From Palaemon carinicauda (lineage: Eukaryota; Arthropoda; Malacostraca; Decapoda; Palaemonidae), in assembly GCF_036898095.1 (NCBI RefSeq), contig NC_090745.1, positions 77,279,199 through 77,343,198 of the forward strand: a stretch of 64,000 nucleotides of DNA, given 5' to 3'. The notes below the pieces were generated by a model. It was not told the DNA's origin, ran no database searches, and saw only the letters and a program-made list of their open reading frames with translations. Below, in pieces: positions 47,009 through 59,480 of this stretch. Within the stretch, counting starts at the first letter, position 1; each line of letters starts with the position of its first letter. The position numbers and the translations under genes were made by a program.

Positions 47009-47097
<89 letters not shown>
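47007..47097. repeat. Compound (TG)n-(GA)n microsatellite
   Basis: About 35 bp of TG followed by GA with one GG slip. A further 150 bp of G/A-rich sequence continues to about 47280. Confidence 0.95.
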
Positions 47098-47101
<4 letters not shown>

Positions 47102-47419
47102 GGGGTGGGATGAGCTAGGGGAGAGAGAGGGGGAGGGAAAAAAAAAGAATTATGGAGAGAGGGAGGGATTGAGAGCAGGTGAAAGAGGGATGGAAAGAGA
47201 GATGAATAGAGAGAGAAGGAAGTAGGGAAAGAGCATGGAGAGAAAGGGAATGATGGTTAACAGGGGGAGAGAGGAGGGATTGCTAGATGGAATGGTAAAT
47301 GAAGACCAGTTTTCTTTAATAACTGTATATGCATAAATGCAATAGAAACTAAAAAGAGTGCATGGATGAAGGGATAAATTACAGTAATCAAAGATAAGCG
47401 TATCAAGATGAATAAATAC

Positions 47420-48400
47420 TTACAGGTATCTAAAAATAAAAGGATATGAGGGAGACAGGATACCCAACATCTGGACATGGGATGAAAGTGATACTAAATC
47501 AAATATGGTTGAGAAAGGCTTAAGGTGTGTAAGAATACTTGTGGCCAAAGTACCTCCAATTCTCACCACTAGGTTTAAAGAGGAATCCTCTATGATATCC
47601 CCAAGACTAGAAAATTCAATCAGAAAATTCGCAACAGTCAGGGAAACCAACCAATCATCACAGAAGGGTTTGCTCCTTCTAATCATTAGGAACATGTGTG
47701 TTAAACCAGTGTGCCTAACTGCTAGGCAACGGAGGGTACTTTCCCATCTTTCTAGGCATAATATCATCTTTCCATCTAGATAAAGCACTTGTGATCTTCA
47801 TGTTATTGTGATCCACCGAATTTTAATAATCTTGCCAAATATCACCAAAAAGATCTATTGATATACGACAAAAAAAGTTATTACACATAAGTAGAATTCT
47901 TACACAGAGTAAGCTGTCTGCTGGCTCTTATGCTAGTTTATCTGCCCCTTCGTTTTCTGCCACACCTTCATAAGTTGGAACATAGCAAAACTTATCTTCC
48001 CAGCCTATATTGCTAAAGATATTCGGCTATTCTAAAATTATTGAAGCTGTATGGTTGATTGGACAAAATAAATTCAATAACTGCAAGACACTTATTGCAT
48101 CACTAAAAATTTTAAAATTTCAGTTTTTTTTTAAGTTATTTATTCTTAATAGCAGTCCAAATACCTTACAAGTATCATGGAAAGATAGATGGTATTAAAT
48201 GGAGTGCTCATTTGTAATTGAAAGAAAAATTCACCATAAATCCAACAGTAACACTGGATTTTCCGCCATCAGAATCCCCTTGAAATTCTTCGTGTTCCAG
48301 AAAGGTAGATTGCATCATCTCCATTCCTCAGTTACCATAGTGATTTTAGAGCCAGTAAAAGACTTACTAAGGGTAATGCCTGGAAGTTACGTGGAGGGAT
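47420..48400 (-). pseudogene. Jockey-like RNase H and C-terminal region
   Basis: At about 48010-47890 on minus the line VPTYEGVAENEGADKLA is seen, matching the VP-x-HxGVxGNExAD block of RNase H. At 47788-47420, RWESTLRCLAVRHTGLTHMF is followed by PFCDDWLVSLTVANFLIEF, matching the C-terminal L-x-R-x-R-x-GHTRLTHG and C-P-F-C-x-x-C-x-V-x-HLL-x-EC zinc-finger-like region. The His/Cys of the latter is partly lost (NFLIEF for HLLVEC). Confidence 0.75.
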
Positions 48401-48599
48401 AACTGGTGAGGCAAAAGAAGGTACCGAACTCTAACAGAAATCTAGGATATTCTTTTTTACATTTGTTTCACTCTTAATTCACAAGGATTTAGAGATGTAG
48501 AGCGAGCCTCATAGTATTAAAAAAAATCGCTTTTTTTCGAACTTTAAAAGTACAGTGAATTCGGAAGCCTCTGTAATCTTTGTGAATATCTAATCTTAA

Positions 48600-48918
48600 T
48601 AGATTGGTGATATCAGTCCAGAGGCCACTCACCTGCATCAATCAACAGAGTAGAGATAGCGAATAACCTATAAGCACCAGTAGCTAATCTAATGCACGCA
48701 GGAGGAATGGAATTTGACATTTTCCGCTTATTAGGGGAAGCTGAAGAATATATTTCACATCCATAATAAGGTTTTGATAAAATAAAGACTTTATACATTC
48801 TTAGGAGAGTCAGACGATTTCCTCCCAAAATGTATTAAGTACTAAAACTTTCAAAATATTCAAAATCTCTGAAAGGTTACTTACAGAAGGTTCATTTCTT
48901 CAACACGAGAAACACGTT

Positions 48919-48998
<80 letters not shown>

Positions 48999-50000
48999 TG
49001 CACATGGAGCTGGGTGTATACCACACATGCGATAGTAATTGAAGACAACTGTTTTACTTGTTGAAAGTTTGAAGCCATATAAATTTGACCATCTGATAAT
49101 TCCATCGTTTGTGAGTTGGAGATTTCTTTCAACTGTTAACATTCTTGTTAATGAAAAAGAAACAGAAAACTAATCCAGAACTAGTATGGAGAAGGTCCTA
49201 TTGGATCGAAGAAGAAATTCATTTACTGTTAGCGTAAATAAAGTAACACTGAGTACGCTACCCTGTGAGACGCCCTCCTGGCATTTTCTTTAAGGAAGGG
49301 TTTTTCCTAATCTAAGATAAAATAATCATCTTTTTAGGAAGGCCTGAATGAATAAAGACCACTCACCTTTCAGACGAAAGTCATGAACAGTTTTAAGATT
49401 ACCATATCTCTCTGTAGCATTTTAAGGTTTTTCTAGATCAATGAATAATGTCACATGATGTTATTTGGAAGCTCACAGATTACTCTAAAAGGGCAAATAA
49501 ATCCACTGTAGAGTACATTCTTTGAAACCTACACTTGACTTGTGATAGAATACCCTTTCTTACTAGTATCCTTATAAACCTTTAATTGACCATCTTTTCG
49601 TGATTTTTCATAAACATGTCGATGCAATTGGTCGGTACCTTACAGCTAAAACTTACTCCTTTCCAGTTTTCTTATTTTAACGAAGGTAATGACCAGTTCC
49701 TAACTTTTTGTAAGACTATAGTCACCTACATTCTGTTGATGATACTTATGATAAAAAGGATACATGCCTTACCATTGCATAAAGAACTTCATCTAGGCCC
49801 AGGGCTGTATCGTTGCATGATGATAGGCCAGAGTTAAATTCTTGCTCTAGAAATGGGATATTGGTATGTCTGTTCTTTATATGGTGGGAAGTTGAGAGTC
49901 TTTTGTTCTTCTCTACATCTTTAATGGCAGCCTTGAGAGTCTTCTGCCTTTAGGAATACTCTCTCAAGATGATCAGCTATTAAATTATTCACTTCTAAAC
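48600..50000 (-). pseudogene. Jockey-like reverse transcriptase
   Basis: Minus-strand blocks in order: ENHEKMVN-like text near 49610; TTWRYGNLKTVHDF-like and FIQAFLKKM near 49390-49330; GVSQGSVLSVTLFTLTVNEF at about 49280-49210; a degraded catalytic region near 49180 where I see no intact FADD; NDGIIRWSNLYGFKLSTSKT at 49110-49050; then, after the TA tract at 48922-48998, RVSRVEEM. It ends with NRLTLLRMYKVFILSKPYYG and LRLALGA-like IRLATGAYRLF at 48828-48613. These are the standard RT and thumb blocks of Jockey-group elements. Confidence 0.78.
48922..48998. repeat. (TA)n microsatellite inside the Jockey RT
   Basis: 77 bp of TA. Coding similarity continues on both sides of it, so it has expanded within the RT reading frame. 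Confidence 0.97.
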
Positions 50001-50449
50001 GACTAGCAATATACTGCTTATTACTTTTCAAAGCAGATGGAGAATCTGAGGTATATTTGCCCACTAGCATTTTTTCACAAACTGCAGACACAAAAGATGA
50101 TCATGACTGACGATGACTTACTTTGTTCGCTATTCGAGATTGTGCCCTGATTTCTTTTAACTTACGATATTCTATTCAGTACATTTTCTACGTCAATTTG
50201 ATAATGCAAATCTTGTAGATCTTTGTAACACCTTAATTCCTGGTGGACACTAATGAACTGTTTTTTGAAAGAGTAGGCCTGTCATTTATTAAATGGAATG
50301 CACTGCAGCTTTGTGTAGAGTTGTACTGAACAAATCAATGGCATCAAACATTTTAGAAAAGATCAGAATTAGGTTCTACCTCAGTCAGTTCTTTAAATCT
50401 TTGCCTGTCGGCTCTATCCAAGCATCATAAAGCTGATGAGTAGGTCACC

Positions 50450-51000
50450 GTTAGTTGTAATTCCTATTGGTGTATGATCGCTGCCATACCAGATACCCAA
50501 TGTCCAAAAGGAAAGTAAGGTGGAGCTATGGAAAGATCAATGCATGACAAAGTATCTCTCTGTATATGGAAGTGAGGAGGCTCACCTGTATTTGGAACCC
50601 CAATATCATAATTTTCTATTTTTAATACTAGCAGATTATGTTTTAAGATTGCAAGACATCTAATCATAATGCATGTTTAATGTTCATATCTCCCAAAAGA
50701 AGAAAGGGTTGAGGGAGTTGGTTTATCACCTCAGCCACATCATCAGAGTAGATGCTTTTATTGAGGGACAAAAAAAGGAATATATGACATATATCCTAAT
50801 CAGATTTATTTGGACAACTACTGCTTGCAGAGTACCACGTCGACCTACAACTATCGGGGAAATATCACGCATTGATTCTTGTAGACATGTAACTGCAGGT
50901 CATTGGTCAGGAATTAGGAACTTCAGATCTTCATATTTATCCCACGTACCTTGGCAGTTCCATTAAATGATTGAAGAAAAAATGATGGTTTACTTTTTGG
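50450..51000 (-). pseudogene. Jockey-like endonuclease
   Basis: On minus, 50667-50464 encodes VPNTGEPPHFHIQRDTLSCI, then DLSIAPPYF and a GHWVS-type segment, the C-terminal half of a Jockey-type EN (N-DGSPTHFH, SCIDLS). Upstream, MNIKHALWLD-like and LTNDLQ blocks mark the N-terminal half in shifted frames. The final SDH block is degraded (GMAAIIHQ). Confidence 0.7.
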
Positions 51001-51307
51001 GAGACTACTTTGCTGAAGTTTTTTAATTGATAGGAATCTCTGATAATCTCTTTGTGAAATATTAGTTATCGAGGGGAATGGTGAACCTCGACATTAATCT
51101 TTTATGTATTCATATTTCTGAAAGATTCATCTTTATTTTCAAATAAAATACCATGTCTATTGGCAACAGGTATTTTTGCATTTCTCAATGGGGAGGAGAG
51201 AGATGGTGATTTTCCTTTTTTTCACGTAAAATATGGGGGACTATTAGGATTATGTACATTCTTTGTGACAGGTCCTTTTAATCGCTCTCTAGAGGACGAT
51301 TTTTCCC

Positions 51308-51715
51308 CTAATCCTGACAACGGTTTTGCCTGAGATGACAATCTTGTGTTGTCCATCCGAGATGTGGAAGATTCAGAGGATGTGGGCAGTAGGTCTTGAT
51401 AACATTCACTAATTCCAGATCATGGTACGCAGCATTTACTTTAAAAGATGATTGAGGAAGTGAAAGTCTGTCATTAGCTGGTCTAGGTAATCTTTCATTT
51501 CTCTCACGACGTCCTGCATCCATAGATTTAAAGGTCTTGTCATAACCTTTTGTTTTGATTAAGAACGGCCTAGCATGACCTAAAGCAATATGCTCTGCAA
51601 CAGAATTCTGAAGAGATGCTACTTCTATTTGATATTGAGGATATTTTCTATTAGTTGGCTGGTGAAAGCTCACCTGTAGTGCACTTTACAACGAAAGTGT
51701 AGGTTCCATGCTAAA
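51308..51715 (-). pseudogene. Jockey-like ORF1 C-terminal part
   Basis: Minus-strand frame 51673-51308 contains RKYPQYQIEVASLQNSV, then EHIALGHARPFLIKT. This matches the region after the zinc knuckles of Jockey ORF1 (CPRY-x-x-E-x-E, then Y-x-x-ARR). Upstream, in another frame, KCTTGELSPAN may be the remains of the last knuckle. Confidence 0.55.
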
Positions 51716-51803
51716 AATAACAATAATCGTCACAGAGCTTTTCGTGTTCGCATAATCTAGAGGGATTTACAAATCTAAATCAATCGTAGCATTGCAAAGT
51801 TTT

Positions 51804-51804
<1 letters not shown>

Positions 51805-51873
<69 letters not shown>
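51805..51873. repeat. (GA)n microsatellite
   Basis: 69 bp of pure GA repeat. Confidence 0.97.
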
Positions 51874-51875
<2 letters not shown>

Positions 51876-52388
51876 TAACTCTCACTTTCTATGCACAATC
51901 AACTTTAGTACGTCTGTTATATCTCTTGGTTAATCTTTAAATACATTTATAGAAAACTTTTCTTCTGCTTCCCCCAAGAGAAATGTAGCCAATTCAACAA
52001 AGATACAAATAAATCTACGGGAAAGTATTCCTTGATAAAAAGGTTTGAATTATACATAGACAAGTTACCCACTTCCCAGCATCTGTTTCAGCCTCTGCTA
52101 TTCAAAACAGTAAAAACATGGGTTCCATTACATTTAGGAAATTCGACGTTCACTCCAAAATGAGATACATAAACTATTTACGTACCTAAAGACATCAAGC
52201 TTGCAGTAAAGCTAATGGACTTTCAGAGCACCAACTGGTCGGCCAAGGATTAAGCACAGCTAAGTTTCAAAGTATTTTTGGCTTCATGTCAAAAACACGG
52301 ATTTTCCAATTACAAGAATGATCAAATGCAAGTGGATATTGAGAGTAATTGATGAGATACATTTAGAGTTCTCTGTATACACAACAAT

Positions 52389-52392
<4 letters not shown>
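51874..52392. other. No gene recognised
   Basis: Unique-looking sequence between two GA tracts, without recognisable features. Confidence 0.5.
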
Positions 52393-52470
<78 letters not shown>

Positions 52471-52474
52471 GAGA
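52393..52474. repeat. (GA)n microsatellite
   Basis: 82 bp of GA with one CA interruption. Confidence 0.97.
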
Positions 52475-52760
52475 ATTGGGAAATGAGGAAATGTTGCAAA
52501 TGAGTTGTTTTGGAATGTAATGTTTACAACAAATCGGTCTTTCATTCTCTTCATATTAAACAATAATGAATCTTGAACAATACTGCATTGTTCAGCTTCC
52601 TCATGAACACAATAAGCTCTAGAAATACCAATCAGAATTTCCTGATGGACTATATACGAGCAAGGGAAAAGGCAACAATTCGCTTGCAATTCGCTGTAGT
52701 CACTTACCATTTTTATGCATTTTCCGGCTTTCTAGATCTTTTTCATTCCGTATTTTCTCA

Positions 52761-52763
<3 letters not shown>

Positions 52764-52844
<81 letters not shown>
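52764..52844. repeat. (GA)n microsatellite
   Basis: About 81 bp of pure GA repeat, 290 bp from the previous one and in the same orientation. Confidence 0.97.
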
Positions 52845-52851
<7 letters not shown>

Positions 52852-53230
52852 TGTAATTTATGCTATTTTATTGCGTATTAAACCAATGGGGAATGGCACA
52901 CCTGAGGATCTTGAAAAAAAATTAACAAAATATGAATAACATTCCATAACTCAGACAATTTTGCAAAAGTCAGAACAGACAAAACTTCCTTTTCTCTTAT
53001 TAGTTATTATTTTACTATTGGTTTAGCAACGCATGAAACCAGGCAAACATCATACACTGATATTTACATATATTAAAGTCACGTGTGTTGTGACAAGTTA
53101 TCATCATGAATAGCTACGTGTGGCAAACATATTGATTATCTATTATGGCCCGGATCAATTTCATATCTAAACATAGATTCCGGAATTTGACAGGTATATG
53201 TACAATGGATTTAAAATTAATTTATATGTC
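52845..53230. other. No gene recognised
   Basis: AT-rich sequence without recognisable features. Confidence 0.5.
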
Positions 53231-53305
53231 TTCGTGGTTCATTGGTCGAGACTACTGCTTAGGATTGCTTCGACTCAGAAGTATAGATTCGGATCCGTAA
53301 CCAGC
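53231..53305 (+). repeat. tRNA-like SINE head
   Basis: CGTGGTTCATTGGTCGAGAC is A-box-like and GATTCGGATCC near 53286-53296 is B-box-like, spaced about as in a tRNA. It does not fold as a clean tRNA by eye (no clear acceptor stem), so a SINE head is more likely than a tRNA gene. Confidence 0.45.
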
Positions 53306-53372
53306 ATAAAACATGTATAATAAAAGAAAATTTGAGTGGATATATATTCCAAAAGTTAACATTCCATATCAA

Positions 53373-53560
<188 letters not shown>

Positions 53561-53562
<2 letters not shown>

Positions 53563-53856
53563 AATAAGCCATATATATTAATACATTAAAGTCTGGATTC
53601 TCTTAACGACCTCGGGATCAGAGCCCCAGGCGGAACCGCCCAAAGACTATAATATCGGACCGGCGGGGATTTGAACCCCCGTCCAGGATATCTGTATGCC
53701 AGTGACCATACCACTCAGCCACGAAAAAAGACAAAAAGTCAATGACAATTGTTCTGTACATATACCTGTCAAATTCAGGTTTTCTGTATTTAGAATTGAA
53801 ATCAACCCATCTTCACCATCGTAGCTAATTGGTAAGTTTGGGACTTGGCATTCGAT
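53561..53856 (-). mobile_element. tRNA-derived SINE unit A (minus)
   Basis: Minus-strand order: leader from CGAATGCCAAGTCCCAAAC, A-box-like GTGGCTGAGTGGTATGG, B-box-like GGGTTCAAATCCC, body with GCCTGGGGCTCTGATCCCGA, then GGCTTATTTG at the TA tract. A 76-codon frame (53647-53877, minus) follows the leader and head but is not conserved as protein outside these copies. Confidence 0.82.
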
Positions 53857-54108
53857 TAATGATAAATTTTTGCACATTTAAACCTGTTTCTTTCATATTT
53901 CAAATAAGTCATATATATTAATACATTAAAGTCTGGATTCTCTTAACGACCTCGGGATCAGAGCCCCAGGCGGAACCGCCCAAAGACTATAATATCGGAC
54001 CGGCGGGGATTTGAACCCTTGTCCAGGATATCTGTATGCCAGTGACCATAACACTCAGCCACGAAGAAAGATAAAAAGTCAATGACAATTCTTCTGTACA
54101 TATACCTG
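53857..54108 (-). mobile_element. tRNA-derived SINE unit B (minus)
   Basis: Like unit A, with a complete tail (GAAATATGAAAGAAACAGG to TTTATCATTAATCG) but a leader cut at CAGGTATATGTACAG, the inner edge of the palindrome. Confidence 0.82.
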
Positions 54109-54445
54109 CCAAGTCCCAATCCTACCAATTAGCTACGATGGTGAAGATGGGTTGATTTCAATTCTAAGTACAGAAAACCTGAATTTGACAGGTATATGTA
54201 CAGAACAATTGTCATTGACTTTTTATCCTTCTTCGTGGCTGAGTGGTATGGTCACTGGCATACAGATATCCTGGACGAGGGTTTAAATCCCCGCCGGTCC
54301 GATATTATAGTCTTTGGGCGGTTCCGCCTGGGGCTCTGATCCCGAGGTCGTTAAGAGAATCCAGACTTTAATGTATTAATATATATGGCTTATTTGAAAT
54401 ATGAAAGAAACAGGTTTAAATGTGCAAAAATTTATCATTAATCGA
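54109..54445 (+). mobile_element. tRNA-derived SINE unit C (plus)
   Basis: Starts CCAAGTCCCAATCCTACC; B-box-like GGTTTAAATCC at 54280-54290 (one change from unit D). Its tail runs through TCATTAATCGA into unit D, the same tandem junction as between A and B. Confidence 0.82.
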
Positions 54446-54773
54446 ATGCCAAGTCCCAAACCTACCAATTAGCTACGATGGTGAAGATGGGTTGATTTCA
54501 ATTCTAAGTACAGAAAACCTGAATTTGACAGGTATATGTACAGAAGAATTGTCATTGACTTTTTATCTTTCTTCGTGGCTGAGTGGTATGGTCACGGGCA
54601 TACAGATATCCTGGACGAAGGTTCAAATCCCCGCCGGTCCGATATTATAGTCTTTGGGCGGTTCCGCCTGGGGCTCTGATCCCGAGGTCGTTGAGAGAAT
54701 CCAGACTTTAATGTATTAATATATATGGCTTATTTGAAATATGAAAGAAACACGTTTAAATGTGCAAAAATTT

Positions 54774-54777
<4 letters not shown>
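54446..54777 (+). mobile_element. tRNA-derived SINE unit D (plus)
   Basis: Full leader, A-box-like GTGGCTGAGTGGTATGG, B box GGTTCAAATCC at 54620-54630, body and tail, followed by a TA tract. It mirrors unit A. Confidence 0.82.
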
Positions 54778-54808
<31 letters not shown>

Positions 54809-54826
54809 ATATATATATATGTATAT
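54778..54826. repeat. (TA)n microsatellite at SINE tail
   Basis: 49 bp of TA directly after the SINE tail end TTTATCA. Confidence 0.95.
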
Positions 54827-55080
54827 TGAATGGACTCTAAGTTTTGTGAATTCAATAGGCAATTAGAAAAAAGAATAGGAACGACGATGCTGTAAAGATA
54901 CCAAAAAGTATACTACAAAGTAGTTGAAAAGAGCTACCCTGAGCTCCACGAAGCGATGCAATTGGCACAAAACGTAATGAAAATCTAACGTTGTAAGATA
55001 TATTATATATCAACGAGTATAAATGGAGAGGGGATCGAATAATATTTATGAGGTTATTGGGACAAAGGGTCACTATTATG

Positions 55081-56450
<1,370 letters not shown>

Positions 56451-56775
56451 ATATTCTATGGTTTTTATCAATCACTGTATTTATATTTCTGTGCCTATTG
56501 TTTTTGTTATCCTTATTCTTTATTTAGTTTTTAAGCATTATGAGTCTTTTTTATTGCCATTAATTCTTATCCTATTTTGAGACATTGAGCAAAATCCAGG
56601 ACCAGTACTCCCTATATTTTGTCAGTATCGATTATTGTATTGCAATATTCATTATCTGCATGCAAATATTCAAGACCTTACAGTTGCGTCCAGACAGTAG
56701 GACATTCTCTTGTGTTCATATACTTTGGTTTCTAATAAGAGGCATAACATTTACGTCAATTGCTTTGGAAATGTA
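56451..56775 (+). pseudogene. 2A-bearing LINE 5' part (CR1/L2-like EN start)
   Basis: A Leu/Ile/Phe-rich stretch leads into codons for D-I-E-Q-N-P-G-P at 56581-56604, the consensus D-x-E-x-N-P-G-P of 2A ribosome-skipping peptides. The codon before it is TGA (56578-56580), where many 2A sequences have Gly. After it comes LYCNIHYLHANIQDLTVASR, then DILLCS and LVSNKRH, which match the start of an EN domain (N-IRGL, D-I-x-x-x-SET, V-S-x-x-RH). 2A-like sequences are known at the N-terminus of ORFs of some CR1/L2-type elements. The Glu of the SET block appears as Tyr (SYT), so the EN active site is lost. At about 56775 this element is replaced by RT of a different family. Confidence 0.65.
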
Positions 56776-57995
56776 TAGTATGCTCATTCTATAGAGATTG
56801 GATAAAAAGATTGATGAAAAGCTGAGAGGTGAACAAGCAGGATTCAGAAAAGGTAGAAGTTGCACTGACCAAATTTTCATTTTGAGACGTTGTACAGCAA
56901 TGCGTAGAATATAGAAATTCCCGTTTGATGGCATTTGTGGACTACGAAAAAGCCCTTGATACTGTGCACCGGCCAATTTTATGGAGCCCTGCGCTATTAT
57001 GGAATTCCCCTTAAATATGTAAATTTGATTAAGTCTGTTCATGAGCATAGAAATTGCAAATTTAATGTTAACGTTCTCTTATCAAAATAATTTCCAGTGA
57101 ATAGCGGAGTACTCCAAGGGAATGTGTTATCACGTATGATGTTTATCCTCATGGATTTTGTAATGCATTCAACAGTCGGAGATGGTGGAGAAGGATTGGA
57201 CTGGATTGGTGATAGGAATTTAGCAGACCAAGAGTATGCTGATGATGTTGTCCTCGTTAGCAGAACACCATAGGATTTGCAATGCTTCCTTACCAGAATG
57301 CATGAAATATCACACGAAGTTGGTCTGAAGATAAATAAAAGAAAGACAGATGATGAGAACGGAGTATGCAATGAAAGATGAAATAGCATTGGAAGGAGAA
57401 AGGATTAATGAGCTAGAATCATCTAAGTATTTAGGAACTATGATCTCCAATACAGGGTCTTTAGAATTAGAGTTTCGTGAAAGATTGAAAAAAGGAAATC
57501 AGACAACGGCTAGGTTAAGTAAAATTTGGAAATAAATTCACCTGAAATTACATATAAAAATCCGACTATATATCAGTTTAGTGAGATCGGTGTTACTCTA
57601 TAGACATAAGTCATGGCATGACAATGAAACAATCCCCAATAGCTTTAGTAGATTTGAGAACAATCCCCTCAGAAGGATATTGGGAGTCAAATGACAGGAC
57701 AGGATTAGAAATGAAACTATAAGAGAGATTATTCAAGTGCCATATGGGGATGAGATGATGATGAGGGGTAGATGGAGATGGTTTGGGCATGGTCTTCTCA
57801 CTCCCCAAGAGAAATTAGTTCAGCTGGGCTCCACAAGGCACTAGAAGAGATGGAAGACCCAGACCTACATGGATGAGGACTATAAAGCACAAAGTAGGTG
57901 ATGGTGAATGGAGAAGTATTGAACTAAAAGCTCAAGACAGAGACGACTAGCGTAATCTAACCGAGGCCCTTTACGTCAATTGGCGTAGGAGATAA

Positions 57996-57998
<3 letters not shown>
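56776..57998 (+). pseudogene. LINE reverse transcriptase to 3' end (same family as 33698-34772)
   Basis: RT that copies element RNA at the target. Blocks in order: RLDKKIDEKLRGEQAGFRKG with RSCTDQIF, a frame-shifted MAFVDYEKAL region, VNSGVLQGNVLS-like text, and an intact catalytic YADD at 57235-57246 (EYADDVVLVSRTP). Then LESSKYLGTMISNTGS (57350-57535), SRFENNPLRRILGVK and GRWRWFGHGLLTPQE. The 3' end GGCGTAGGAGATAATGATA passes into TA repeats at 57999. It is longer than the 34-kb copy, keeping the 465 bp lost there, but is itself broken by many stops and frameshifts. EN of its own family is missing. Confidence 0.8.
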
Positions 57999-58042
<44 letters not shown>

Positions 58043-58086
58043 TAGATAGATAGATAGATATAGATATAGATATAGATATAGATATG

Positions 58087-58121
<35 letters not shown>

Positions 58122-58133
58122 AACAGACACACT

Positions 58134-58180
<47 letters not shown>

Positions 58181-58268
58181 TTATATATATAGATATATAT
58201 GAATATATATAAATAAATACATATATTTATCTATATATAAATATATGTATATATATGTATATATATAC

Positions 58269-58327
<59 letters not shown>

Positions 58328-58374
58328 AGTATATATAATATATAAATACATATATATACATACATACAGTATAT

Positions 58375-58450
<76 letters not shown>

Positions 58451-58458
58451 TGTATATA
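57999..58458. repeat. Long (TA)n array with GATA units
   Basis: TA repeats from the LINE 3' end onward, with (GATA)n at about 58040-58085, a TG run near 58106-58121 and a CA run near 58374-58390. Confidence 0.97.
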
Positions 58459-59480
58459 GCCACTTGCTCTTTATTATATAGTAGAGTTGTAAATGATCTG
58501 CACGCATTCTGCATAATATTTTTTGGCAATTCTTACCAAACTTTGCATTCACACTGTATCATACTATAACAGCTAGTTAATTCTAATACTATTGGCCTCT
58601 CCATAATTAGGCTAAACACTACACAGTATTCTAGAAGTTTTATTCCAGCTTTGATGATTAACACATTTTGTAGAATATTACACCGCCATATGTATGTGAA
58701 ATATATATTAACTACCCGAAAAAAAAAATACTCGTAGAACTATTGGGCAAAATAATTGTATAAAAAAAAACAATATAAACCACAATGCAAATAGTCATAA
58801 GAAAACTTTGATATGGAAAAGAATTAAAAATGAGCGCAAACAGCAAACCATCAAGAGAATTCTTATGCATTCACATCTGTGAAGCGGGGCCCAAGAACAA
58901 GTACATGAATGGAGGCCGATTCTCACATAATTTGTGGAAAATGGGGATTTGAATAAAAGTGGAGCTTCCGTATTCCCCTTAGAGTGAGCCTTATTCTTTC
59001 TCCCGGAACATATCTACTTTGATATCAGAAGTCAAGGATGAATAAAGCCACCAAGAAAACTCTGCATGCAATAGTCTCTTTCCCTTTCAAGCCACCAAAG
59101 AAAATAGACGACAATCTTTTTTTCCTTATGCTTTGGAATTAGCTTTCTTGGACAAGAAGCCTAGTTCTCTTATTACAGAATACACAATAAAATAGACACC
59201 AAATAACCCAATAAATTCAATTTTCGAAATATAATAATATTTGGACGAACAAATATGAGAAATTTGTAGAAATTAGAAAACGAAATGTGTGAATTAAACT
59301 ATAAGGTAAATTTCGTCATGGCAAAGAATAACAAAGAATATGATAGAAAAGATAATTCTTTAATGAAAACTACTAATATAGTGTTCGTAAGAATTGCTGG
59401 TGATCTTTCCCTGCCAATTACCAAGGGCCCCTTTCATCACCTATTGCATTTCTATTATTTTTGATATCACAACCACTGAA
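58459..59480. other. No gene recognised
   Basis: Contains a slightly GC-richer stretch near 58870-59170. No domain or RNA gene was recognised. Confidence 0.45.

Larger units (their letters stand above)
47410..51715 (-). mobile_element. Jockey-like LINE, nearly full length
   Basis: About 4.3 kb on minus with ORF1, EN, RT, RNase H and a C-terminal zinc-finger-like region in the expected order. Every part is broken by stops or frameshifts. No poly-A or target duplication was identified, and the 5' end lies close to the GA tract at 51805. Confidence 0.75.

Noticed and set aside
53647..54650. Two matching 76-codon frames (minus at 53647-53877, plus at 54420-54650) as a conserved small protein
   Set aside because: Their similarity follows from the near-identical DNA of the SINE palindrome, and the frame runs through the tRNA-like head.
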